From Gracilaria caudata (lineage: Eukaryota > Rhodophyta > Florideophyceae > Gracilariales > Gracilariaceae), in contig JASCIV010000434.1 of the NCBI GenBank assembly GCA_030374735.1, positions 1-20,194 of the forward strand: 20,194 nucleotides of DNA, written 5' to 3'. The notes under the pieces were generated by a model that ran no database searches, was not told the origin of the DNA, and was given only the letters and a program-made list of their open reading frames with translations. The position numbers and the translations under genes are program-made. Each line of letters opens with the position of its first letter. The first letter of the stretch is position 1. Of the stretch, positions 9,485 through 18,286 are shown one piece after another.

Positions 9485-10258
9485 ATGAAAAGCGTACTGC
9501 TCTCCAACATTATCGCGTTCTTCACCCATCTGCTCGACCCAGAGCACGTGTCCAAGCCCCAACCGCGCCGCCACAGTGGCCCCCGTCACCAAAACCGCGC
9601 CGACTCTCGCCGCTCCCGCGACCACCACCAGCGCGCATCGTCGCCATCTGCAGCCCCACACACCGCTCTGCAGCGCGAACCACCCGCATCCAACCAGCCT
9701 TCCCCGCCTGATCACATCCGCTCCGCCACTGGCCTGGACACCGGAGTACGAGCCTCGGCACAGCGAACCGTCACGGCGCTCCTTCGTCGCCACTGCCGCG
9801 GTCCGGTCGCAGTGCTCGGCGTCGTGCCGTGCGAGCTTCCCAGCACGCCAATCTTCTTCGAGTCATCACGTCCGTTCCTCCCCGCGCCCAGCGCGCAAGT
9901 GCCAGGTGTGAAGAACTGGCCGGTTGCAATGGCGCTTTCTGGCTTCGATTATCGACGGTGCGCAGTTTGGGTGCTGCGTCTGGAGAAGGCGGGTGAGCCA
10001 ATGGTGATGAGACATCTCAAAGCGCTTGCCACGACGAGCGAGCCGTCTACCGTGGTTATCTTGCTGTCGAAGTCAAGCTTCGTGGGGGAGATGGCTGAAA
10101 GTGCCGGCTTTAGTCTGGATGCGAAACAGTCTCGACGACCGGTGTTTTTGTTGAGGAGGAAGGAATGCTTGGTTCATAGTACCGAGCCGAGGAACACGTG
10201 CGCTTCGCTGCTGCATAACCAGCCAGTGGAAAAGGTGCGTTGCGCGATGGAGGTGTGA
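9485..10258 (+). CDS. Unrecognised 257-aa protein; has a decayed duplicate at 17 kb
   Basis: The start is the first ATG after a long pyrimidine-rich leader. The frame is open further upstream, but without a convincing Met. Residues 1-20 are mildly hydrophobic (MKSVLLSNIIAFFTHLL). Residues ~23-85 are low complexity, rich in Pro, Ser, Arg and His. Residues ~90-257 look globular, with hydrophobic strands: GPVAVLGVVP at 106-115, CAVWVLRL at ~159-166, TVVILLS at ~189-195 and RPVFLLRR at ~218-225, alternating with helices in a Rossmann-like pattern. I recognise no family. The block NWPVAMALSGFDYRRC (144-159) is matched by NWLIALALLGFSYPRC in the 17-kb copy, which shows selection acted on this region. 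The frame is intact. Function unknown, and an enzyme fold is only a guess. Confidence 0.55.
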   Translation: MKSVLLSNIIAFFTHLLDPEHVSKPQPRRHSGPRHQNRADSRRSRDHHQRASSPSAAPHTALQREPPASNQPSPPDHIRSATGLDTGVRASAQRTVTALLRRHCRGPVAVLGVVPCELPSTPIFFESSRPFLPAPSAQVPGVKNWPVAMALSGFDYRRCAVWVLRLEKAGEPMVMRHLKALATTSEPSTVVILLSKSSFVGEMAESAGFSLDAKQSRRPVFLLRRKECLVHSTEPRNTCASLLHNQPVEKVRCAMEV

Positions 10259-11210
10259 AGTTGAGTGAGAGGTTGCGCAGCTTGCCGCATGGGATTCGGG
10301 AGCATTTGGTGCTGGCGTCATGAAACGGTTGGCAACTGGTCTGATTTCAGACCTGAATTGGTCGGATAGGCGATTGACCGGGAGTTATTTTCGTTCCTCA
10401 TTCGTTTACTTGTACTATCACCGGTGTGATTTAGATCGGTGGCGACACTACTCTAACACAACTAACTTTGTCTACGCGCTCTTGCGGTTCAATTTACCGC
10501 TTTTCGCAATGTTTTGCTGTAGCCCCATCACTCTTGAAGAGAGAACGAGTAAACTGCTTGTTTCACAGAAACAACGATTCTGTTACCGAGCGGCGCCGTT
10601 CGGCGAGTACTGGGAGACCAATCAGCCGATTCAAAACGAAACGCACAGACTGCAAAGCGATGTTCACAAGAAGTGGCACATTGAATCAAAATCAAACACG
10701 AAGAGCACAAATACAAACTCGAGTTGAAAGCGAAGCTGTGCGTTGGTTTCAGCAAATTCGGTGAGTTTGCAAGGGTTTCAGGGTGCACGGCTTGTTGAAG
10801 ATGTCCGACGAGGGCGAGAATACGTGCTGGACACAGCATGACGCGGTGGCGTCCATGACAGATGCCAAGACGCCTGCCTGATGAGGCAGGCGTCCGTGAG
10901 GCACAAGGGGTCAGCAGAAACATGCACCGGGGCCCTAGGCTCACCGGCTCCTCCTCTCCGGTAACATTACTTGAGAGAGTGAAGAGGTTGCAACGCTAAC
11001 CCTCTGTAGCCCTAACAATGGATTATATACCTTCGGTAGCTTTCGGGACGAGCCACGCAGGGCGGCGGATGCTTCGGTGAGATGGTGAGACGTGAGGCTC
11101 AACCAAGCGAAGGACTGCAAGTTAGGAGCCAATTAATTAATACTGCATACTGCATTAAAGCATGCGTTTATTAATCCATGATTTCAAAAATGAGGTTTAT
11201 TTATGGCCTG
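10259..11210. other. 3' flank and intergenic, no confident gene
   Basis: Similarity to the 3' flank of the 17-kb duplicate persists to about 10.6 kb. ACACAACTAACTTTGTCTAC at 10456-10475 is identical to 17928-17947. Open frames at 10320-10727 (+) and 10944-10528 (-) lack recognisable motifs. ACCTTCGGTAG occurs at 11029-11039. Confidence 0.45.
10869..10894. repeat. Perfect hairpin, 11-bp arms
   Basis: GACGCCTGCCT (10869-10879), loop GATG, AGGCAGGCGTC (10884-10894). Its right arm and flank read GGCGTCCGT, as does the right edge of the palindrome at 9194-9230. Confidence 0.9.
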
Positions 11211-11214
11211 TTAT

Positions 11215-11700
11215 TGTTCAAGCTTGACGCGTGTACACCGCCCCACAGCACATTCCAAGCTGAACTTGGTATATGCGGATGCGGGAAGCTTGGGCAACAC
11301 GTTTCGGTATGATCTGGCTTTCCTTGCTTTTGCAATGCCACCATGAACCCCTGGTGTGGGTTTGCTTCTTGGGGATTTGCGTTTCATTCCAGGTTTTCTT
11401 TCCCTTTCCCCTCCCTTGGCCAAGAAGGAAAAAATTTGTACCGCTTTGGGAAAGCATTCTTGCCATACCTTATTTCAAAAAGGCAAAGCCATTCCCCTGA
11501 TGGCTACTGGCCTGCAACCCACCCCTAACTCCAAACTGCATAATATGGTGAATGAGAGCATTGGATTTGATTGGAAGAGGTCTCCCACTGTGTCCACAAA
11601 ACTTTTTGTATACACACGCTTCAAGAACTCTATGGAGGCGGTGTTATGGGATGAAATGCTTGTTCAAATGTTTAGATGCTTGGGCGATTTCAAGAGGATG
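11215..11700 (-). pseudogene. GYxP/RRM family member, truncated and broken
   Basis: On the minus strand, about 11680 to 11500 reads SIEFLKRVYTKSFVDTVGDL and then FTILCSLELGVGCRPVA, matching EFLKCLFVDKVGDIF and FTMICILALRLGYRPVA of the 15.3-kb gene. The motif Trp is lost (a Met stands in its place), a TGA follows shortly, and the frame shifts. The next segment, from about 11450 to 11220, reads FLAKGGERERKPGMKRKSPR, then KPTPGVHGGIAKARKAR, equal to the basic linker of the intact gene. The match ends near 11215, so the whole RRM-like part is missing. The clearest nucleotide match is GAACCCCTGGTGTGGGTTTG on the plus strand, at 11345-11364 here and 15717-15736 in the intact gene. Confidence 0.8.
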
Positions 11701-13725
11701 CGGATGACGGAGAACTACAGATCAAACTGCAAACCTTGGTCAAAAGTAAAACGAAAGCTCACATTCTCTCGCTCTCCACGGAACTAAGCTGGCTATTGTT
11801 GTAAACTTCACCTTTCCAAATCATTTGACTTTCCCGCGTTCCGAATCACAAAATTGGTGTTTGCAAAGGGCGATAGACATTAATACCGACAACATTTGAG
11901 GTTGTGGGGCATGTAAACGATTCTTCAACAAGGGCTTGTAGTGGACTTTCTGTCTTTTGCAATCACATAGCACCTACAGTAATCTCACATCCGATCGTTC
12001 TAAGCCACCATAACTGTCATGTACACTTGCAGATTCCAAAGGTCACTCTCGTTGTCAAGTAATCTGCAGCTTTATGCTATAGATTATTTTCCAAGAAGAG
12101 CAACCTTCGAACTGCGGTGTGCATCCAGATATGAAAGAACGAGACCTTTTATATTGCTCGGCTTTGTTCTTCTCAAATTTTTCATCGTATACAGGCACTC
12201 AAAAATCAAGGATTACTGAAAAACATTTCACCCAAAAAGAAAAGAAAGACAAACTAAAAGTTTGATTAACCTCCAGATGATGAGATCTCCACAGAGCGAG
12301 AGAAAGATTCCTTTCTTGAAGATATGCCACCCAGAAAAACTCGAGTTTACTGATGTACATTCTCTCCATGTCCTTTCATTTTTATCTTCTCCGAGTGAAG
12401 GGTGCAACTGAGAAATCACTGCAGAGATTTCGATACAGCGGGAGTGATGAGACCCTATTCTGATTCCATGAATGAATTGTTACATTTTTTCATGACGAAG
12501 ACGACATCATTATCGTCTGCGAGCATCAAACCCCTCTTTTCAATTTGGCCGTTATGAAAATCACTCGTTTCATGCAGAACGGATGGACAAAAAGAACCTA
12601 GAAAGACGTAAATGTAATCTTAACTCCGAATCGTGGAATTAGGGTACGAATGCAGAGAGAAGATGTGAATGAATGTCACATGTGTCAAATGATGGCAGGA
12701 TCGGATAGATAGAGAAGTAGATAAAAGATTTGGTTGGTGTACTCGCAGAGGGAGCTTGCTCATGGAAGCAAGCTGCAACATTGCAGAATGACATCACTGA
12801 TTAGAAGGAATGGAAATTAATCTTACAATAGTATGTCACATTATGTACACTTCAAGTGAAACTGGAGTGGAAACGAAGGATGAGCAGCATGACAGGGAAT
12901 GCCAAAGTGTTTTTATACTGTACGAGAAATATTCTCTCGGGAGATTGCCTTGCTCGCGATTGCGGTTCTCGATAGAAGGCTCTGATGATACACGTTGGCA
13001 TAGCATCCGTTAAGATTTGAAAGCGTGCCCATTCAAAGCTTGGAAAGTATGTGTGTTATCGAGAGCTTGATAAACCATTGAAGAGCATCAAGTGATTTAT
13101 GTCTCAAGCGTTTTGAAAACAGCAACCTCAGTGAGAAGTAACAGACTCATATTTAACGTCATCCATGCTTGGTTTAGTTGTTGAATGATACTGAGTGGAA
13201 AACTATATGTATTGCTATAGAGTGCTTGCAGTTTCTTAGAGGCTGCAGAAGAAAAAGGAAGTGACAAGACATGGTAATGTTTGAGTTTTATTTTGAGCGA
13301 TGGTCCATTAATGTCCACCATTACGGCGAAGCAGGGTGTTGGTGATTGCATCGAGTCTATGAAAACATAACCGTGGTGATCAACGGTCACGGTGACAATC
13401 GATCTCGCTCATCTCTAATTGTGCTCCACAGCGGTCTCGGTTGCGTCCGGCGAGGACAGAATGAGATAGCGTAGTGTGCATTCTATCGCAAAAGGACGTC
13501 ACTCATGGTCGCTCCTGGCGGTTTGCTTGATCCGTCCTCGACAGTTTGTGAACTTCTCAGGGTGGCTTGTTGTAGCGAATTTGGTTTGGAATGAATACAG
13601 TTTGTAAGTAGAGGAGACCAGCCGCATCTCATTGAGGAGCTCATTCACACTTCAGCGAAACACAAGGGATGCTCATCATGATAACAATGCCATGAAACAA
13701 GAATACGGTGAATTGAAGCTGCTGT
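11701..13725. other. Long region with no gene recognised
   Basis: About 2 kb of mostly AT-rich DNA with short frames on both strands, none resembling a protein I know or a paralog within the window. I see no RNA gene, long repeat or mobile-element end. Confidence 0.5.
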
Positions 13726-13829
13726 ATTGTACCACTCTTATCCGAATGAAGCACTTGCTTTGAGTCGCTCACAGGATATAAGCTTCTCGCTTGCGCTTCT
13801 TATCGCCCATCAGCATCTGATTCGGAGTG

Positions 13830-13989
13830 AAGTGTATTGTGGCGCGCAAAGTTTGCTGCCGTGGCTCTATTGTGGCAACTCGATGATATGGAACAAGATC
13901 TCAGCGCCGGCAATGCAGGTCTCATCACATATAACTTAGACCAGAACGGCACCGAATTAGTTGCGACGTTCATTTGGAGGATATAGTGG
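13830..13989 (+). other. Coding-like fragment (about 52 codons)
   Basis: This plus-strand frame reads KFAAVALLWQLDDMEQDL, then SAGNAGLITYNLDQNGTELV, ending at TAG 13987-13989. A stop precedes it directly, so it is at most an exon or gene remnant. Composition is protein-like, but there is no recognised domain. A GTGAGT splice-donor-like site lies just after it, near 14001. Confidence 0.25.
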
Positions 13990-14058
13990 AACATTGGCGC
14001 GGTGAGTTGTACACCGCGGGGCCTTACCCACAAGCAGAATTGATCGACAGCAACATGA

Positions 14059-14499
14059 TCACGCAGAACTTATGAAGAGCAGGATGGAACTGGTGCGGTT
14101 GCGGAAAAGGAATGGATCGCTGTTCGGCTCCCGATTTCAGCAGTTGAGCTCAGCGTCATCGAGCTCGTCGGGTTGCGATACTGCACCTTCGTAGAAGAAT
14201 CAGCACAGCTAGTGCCGCTCCGCTCCTTGTTCAGGCGAAGTCTCACCAAAGCCGCGCTTGGTATCGAACATATTGTCATACGTGTGCCTGTCTCACACGT
14301 TGTGCTCTTTCCACGTCGCCAACGTAATTTACGTTGCTTTGACAGCGGTCGTCTCAAGAGCGCGTGCACGAGAGTGCAACGCATAGTCGCAGTCGCTGTA
14401 CATTACGCATTACAGTGTAATGGTTTCACCCAAGGTCAAGCTTCACGCGTCGTACCTTCCTACCTTCGCATCTTCATACCACGAGTAGCGCTCATTTAG
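14059..14499 (+). pseudogene. Unrecognised ORF fragment (146 codons, no ATG)
   Basis: The frame is open from just after a TGA (14056-14058) to the stop at 14497-14499, but it contains no Met, so it would have to be an internal or terminal exon or a relic. The product looks genuine: AEKEWIAVRLPISAVELSVI, then ELVGLRYCTFVEESAQLVPL, then an Arg-rich stretch. RYCTFVEES parallels EYCTFVEQG at 18 kb. Small palindromes occur inside (14281-14299, 14320-14336). No family recognised. Confidence 0.35.
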
Positions 14500-15267
14500 C
14501 AGCCCGCCACAGATGTTGACATGCTTGACACCACGCCTCGATGTCAACCTCAGCCCCTTGCTGATCCTCCAAATCCCGTCCGCACTTTCCCACCTTCGAT
14601 CTTTCTCTTGACACACACCTGGTCGCTAATTCCCGGCCAATATACGCACCCTGCAGAACAGCACCCAAACTGTATTCCGCTTGACCTTCGTAATTGAAAA
14701 GTTTACGATGACTCTGTATTCTGTGAAGTGTCGAGCACGCTCGACGGGTGCTTCTTGCGCTGTAGTGACGAGAGCAAGGCAAATTGGCTAGCAAGAACAT
14801 TCGAAGCGTTTCAAAGTAATCAGTCGCGATCGGTTCATCTCCCAGACCGGAAAGTGAGAGAGGTACTCAGAATCATCATGAATGATACTTACGGAATGCT
14901 TCGCGGAGAGCGATCGGTGTTTCTGCGATGAACGGAGAAGGGCATGGGAGCGAGCTCGGATGTAAAAAAGAACCAAAGACCAGCCTCACAAAACAGGCAC
15001 GAATTAAAATACAAGAGGTTTACTCAGTGTTATATTTTTCTTTCTCGAGCTGTTGGCCTAAGCTCCAGCGGTTTCGTTCTTACCAGAAGCGGACACGCGC
15101 TCAAAGAAACGTACTAGCAAACAACGTGCGTTCAGAATCTGTTCGCCACGTGCCCTCTTCACCCCCGGCACTCGCAAAATTCCGCTGACGATCACTCTGT
15201 CGGGGAAATGTACTTTCAAATACGTTGATTTCGAAATCCCTTTTCAGAAGTGTAACCGTCTTGTACT
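14500..15267. other. Intergenic, no confident gene
   Basis: A minus-strand frame at 14800-14492 contains NYEGQAEYSLGAVLQGAYIG, which looks coding-like but has no recognised domain and no clear start. ACCTTCGTA occurs at 14684-14692. GTTGACAT and ATGTCAAC form a short inverted pair around 14515-14548. Confidence 0.35.
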
Positions 15268-16134
15268 TCACCCCAGCGATATGGTGGCCCCAAGCTCGCC
15301 AAGATGTTCCCTTCCGATCTCAACCAGCTCTTCTGCTTCTTCATCACTACCCAGCTCTATCTCTGCCACTCTGTTGTCCCCCAGTGATAAATCTATCACC
15401 AACATGCCCTCACTCTCGCAGAAATCCATAATCCACGTTTGAGTGAACATTGAGGGCGGCAGATTAGTGATAATCACTTTGTTCGAACCTTGGTACGGGT
15501 TTGGCGGAGTAGATGTTCTTGCCGCTTCTGCACGCTGAACATGTGCTTGATTAGCCCCAATGGCTGTCACAGGGTGCGTCTGCCTCTCAGATTGCAGCGT
15601 CGACGTGCTCCTTGCGCCGACGACGCTGCTGGGCGTGTGAGGATGGGGATCACATCGCAGCCTTGGCAAAACGCTTCGGAATTGTTTTGCCTTTCTTCCT
15701 TTTGAAACGCCTCCACGAACCCCTGGTGTGGGTTTGTTTCTTGTGGATACTCGTTTCATACGACGTCTTGCCTTCCCTCCCTTGGCCAAGAAGGAGGAAA
15801 GCTTGCACCTCTTCGGGAAAGCAAATTTGCCGTGCCCAATTTCAAAACGGCATAGCCATTCCGTGATGGCTACCGGCCGGTATCCGAGGCGCAACGCCAG
15901 GATGCAAATCATAGTGAAGGGCAGTATTGGGTTAGGCATGAAGATGTCTCCCACTTTGTCCACAAACAGACATTTCAGAAACTCCATGACGGCGATGTTG
16001 TACAGGGAATTTGAATCCAGAAAGCTTGGGGGTTGAATGTTTTCCAGAAGATTGCGGGCGGCGGAGAAGAACCGGTCGCGTCTCAAACATCGGCCGATAA
16101 TAAGAATGACCCAAGCTGAAAAGCGCCGTGCAAC
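15268..16134 (-). CDS. GYxP-motif protein with C-terminal RRM-like domain (family copy 2, best preserved)
   Basis: One open frame of 288 codons plus stop. The first in-frame ATG is at 15987-15985, but homology with the 11.2-kb relic starts upstream of it, so the true start is probably in an earlier exon or further upstream. Counting from 16134, residues ~57-94 hold the family motif (FVDKVGDIF, then LALRLGYRPVAITEWL). Residues ~108-151 are strongly basic (KGGKARRRMKRVSTRNKPTP), which suits nuclear localisation or RNA contact. A variable Ser/Thr/Gln linker follows. Residues ~217-288 fit a beta-alpha-beta-beta-alpha-beta RRM: NKVIITNLP as strand 1, helix TQTWIMDFCESEG, then RVAEIELGSDEEAEELVEI. 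This aligns with the 19-kb copy (NRILFTKLP). Function unknown. RNA binding is inferred from the fold. It could be a cellular gene or an RRM-bearing retroelement ORF1, but no reverse transcriptase is nearby. Confidence 0.65.
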   Translation of the reverse strand, partial: VARRFSAWVILIIGRCLRRDRFFSAARNLLENIQPPSFLDSNSLYNIAVMEFLKCLFVDKVGDIFMPNPILPFTMICILALRLGYRPVAITEWLCRFEIGHGKFAFPKRCKLSSFLAKGGKARRRMKRVSTRNKPTPGVRGGVSKGRKAKQFRSVLPRLRCDPHPHTPSSVVGARSTSTLQSERQTHPVTAIGANQAHVQRAEAARTSTPPNPYQGSNKVIITNLPPSMFTQTWIMDFCESEGMLVIDLSLGDNRVAEIELGSDEEAEELVEIGREHLGELGATISLG

Positions 16135-16960
16135 TCACCTCTCGCCTCACCTCCCTAATTCCCTCATTTTAAACTCCCATGGAGTTATGCATCACCAAAC
16201 CGAATGTTGGCAATTGGAGAGCAACGTAAATATCTTCGATTCCACTTAGCTGTGGGTTTCATGGGAATGATTCACGCTTTCCAGGAACCTTTCGCTCAGG
16301 CTTGATGAGGTAGCTAGAGAGCACTCATTTTTTATCGCCCCACAGTGCACTTGCTTCATCATGATGTTCCCAGCTACGAAATGCAGTAGTGATTCTCAAG
16401 TGAACTATAGTCATCGATGAAAGTCATCGACTATACCCATACGAAGCTGGCTCACCAAAACGAAAGTAGAACATAGCAGGACACCACATCTAAAACAACG
16501 CGGTAAGGGTGGTATGACGTCAAGGGCTGTTTTATGTAAGCTTTAGAGAGCGACAGTATCTTGTACTTCGTTCTTCCAGGATCACCAATATAATTTTGTT
16601 TCAAAACAAATAAATAGTTCGGAAAGTACATCTCCCAATGCGTGTCATGCGTGTCATACGAGTACGCATGAGCCATGTTTCTTCGAAAGAGCTGCTACAG
16701 CACTGCCTGACGAAAACTTGTGCTGCTCCTGTAGTAGCTAGGCGCCACATCTCTCCCAACGAGAGCGCACCGCCGCCTCGCCACGGCCCGCATCTCCGCT
16801 TGTCTTCTGCAACTGTGCGACATGTCAAGCAACATGTAAGTTCTCTCTCTTAACCGTCCTTAACTCGCCCACACCGTCACCTCCCCGCTCGCGTCTTCCT
16901 GCTCCGCCTCTCCACGCTCTTTCACAACCAACTCCTCTTCGTTCTATCATTTTCTCCATC
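16135..16960. other. Intergenic, no confident gene
   Basis: Only short frames occur. On the minus strand AGGTGAGT (ending near 16134) looks like a splice donor just upstream of the 15.3-kb frame. Two 9-bp units TGCGTGTCA lie in tandem near 16639. The right end is pyrimidine-rich and resembles the leader of the 9485 gene. Confidence 0.4.
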
Positions 16961-17446
16961 ACAGAAAACGTACCCCCTCCGACCACCGCACCACTCTCAC
17001 AGCTCGTACCGCTCCCACTGCTTCTGCACCCATCGTCCTCGCCAATCACCACCCCAAGCACCGTCACAAGTCACTCTGCCGCCGTCGCACACTCTCCTGA
17101 CCAACTCTTCCCACCCGTGCCAATCCGTTCCACCTAGTTTGACGAAGGCGTACCATCCTGCGTATAGCAAACAGCCGCGTCCCTCATTCATCACCACTGC
17201 CACGACCAGTTTACGTCTCTGAGTTCTGCCGTGTCAAATTAGAAGCGCGCCTACACTCCGACGAATGTCGGCGCGCTCCGAAGCGGATATGGCACGACCC
17301 CGAGAAGTAAACTTTCATATCGTCGCAGCCATCGTTCCACGGGGCCTGCATACACGAGACGGGGCCGGTTACAACAATTGGCTCATTGCGTTGGCGCTTC
17401 TAGGCTTCAGTTATCCACGGTGTACGGCGTGTTTACTGCGACTGAG

Positions 17447-17514
17447 GAAAGTTGGTGACCCAATGCCTGAGAGACAGCCTTGGCTGTTCCACAAGCATTG
17501 GCTCACCAACTTTC
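17447..17514. repeat. Imperfect inverted repeat within the duplicate
   Basis: GAAAGTTGGTGA (17447-17458) and TCACCAACTTTC (17503-17514) are exact reverse complements. Inner parts also pair (CCAATGC with GCATTGG). The intact copy lacks the corresponding right arm and is 20 nt shorter here. Confidence 0.8.
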
Positions 17515-17621
17515 TGCGGTCGCCCCTCGCAGTGTGGCTATTCTGCTTTCAATGTCCCAGTATGTGGGAGTGATGGCTCAATGTGCTGGACTCATCTGGA
17601 TGTGGTACAGTATGAGTTCAT

Positions 17622-17685
17622 ACCACGCTTCTCCAAACTGCATCACGTTCATACATGAACGTGATGCAGTTTGGAGGACCGTGGT
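17622..17685. repeat. Near-perfect 64-nt palindrome, 31-bp arms
   Basis: The inner 22 bp of each arm pair perfectly (17631-17652 with 17655-17676; core CTCCAAACTGCATCACGTTC) around an AC loop. Nine more base pairs outside carry one T:G wobble and one mismatch, reaching ACCACG and CGTGGT ends. The intact 9.5-kb gene has no such structure, so it arose as an inverted duplication or foldback in this copy. Confidence 0.9.
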
Positions 17686-17927
17686 TTGTTTTGCGCAACC
17701 GGAACCGTTAGTCTACCGTATAGATAAGCGGATTTTACGGTGACATTACTCTGCTTGGCGTATGGGATCAGCATGATGTGACTTTGGCCCAAAGCTGCAG
17801 ATGAGAGAGAAATGGAGAAGTGTGTGAAGTCTTTGAACGCAGGTATGGTCGTTCGTGTTCTGTCTGCTTACAGAATAGATCTCCTGACTACGATGTATGA
17901 GGGTAATTCTATCCTAAAAACACTTTC

Positions 17928-17947
17928 ACACAACTAACTTTGTCTAC
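17928..17947 (+). repeat. 20-nt exact repeat shared with 10456-10475
   Basis: ACACAACTAACTTTGTCTAC is present in the 3' flank of both copies of the 9485-type gene, showing the duplication extends beyond the coding part. Local similarity continues weakly, reaching GAGTACTG in both (near 10606 and 17996). Confidence 0.9.
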
Positions 17948-17968
17948 AAACGCTTTACCTTTTGTTCA

Positions 17969-18286
17969 GTGTCTCGGAATTCCACCCATGGCGGTGAGTA
18001 CTGTACCTTCGTAGAGCAAGGGAGATCGAGTCAAACCCGTGCTTACAGTGATCTCGGTGAAACGAGCGTGTGCTTGGCACGTGCACACATTCGCGAGCCG
18101 CATCAAGCGCTGCTAGCGATTGACGCTTCACGCACTGTGGAGTCCACAGTGTGGACACTGTCGCACCCTGGTCACGTGGGTCTTCCCACCACGGCCTTGA
18201 ACTGTAACCTCAACGCCAGCGTTCCAAACTGCGACACGGCGTCCGAATTAACTCTCCCGCGTAGCGTTGCGCTCACCGTACGGTGA
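17969..18286 (+). other. Unrecognised ORF fragment (105 codons, no ATG start)
   Basis: The frame includes EYCTFVEQGRSSQTRAYSDL, then ARAHIREPHQALLAIDASRT, ending at 18286. It has no in-frame ATG near its beginning, so it is an exon or relic. EYCTFVEQ and the later HIREP echo RYCTFVEE and HIVIRVP in the 14.06-kb fragment in the same order. The 19-nt palindrome CACTGTGGAGTCCACAGTG lies at 18133-18151. Confidence 0.3.

Larger units (their letters stand above)
16961..17743 (+). pseudogene. Decayed duplicate of the 9485-10258 gene
   Basis: The counterpart of ATGAAAAGCGTAC reads ACAGAAAACGTAC at 16961, so the start codon appears lost. After a low-complexity Pro/Ser/Thr-rich stretch, NWLIALALLGFSYPRC (17376-17423) matches NWPVAMALSGFDYRRC of the intact copy, followed by CLLRLRKVGDPM versus WVLRLEKAGEPM. 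An extra 20 nt then changes the frame. In the new frame SVAILLSMSQYVGVMAQCAG parallels TVVILLSKSSFVGEMAESAG. A 64-nt foldback separates this from FAQPEPLVYRIDKRI at the end. Two frames and two inverted-repeat disruptions argue for a pseudogene. Confidence 0.7.

Noticed and set aside
10528..10944. 138-codon minus-strand frame
   Set aside because: Cys/Ser/Leu-rich composition without a domain, with a palindrome inside it and no paralog in the window.
10475..17961. FVDKV-like reading on the minus strand at the shared 20-mer, resembling the GYxP family motif
   Set aside because: The similarity is limited to five residues, and no GYxP or WL follows in frame. Likely coincidence.
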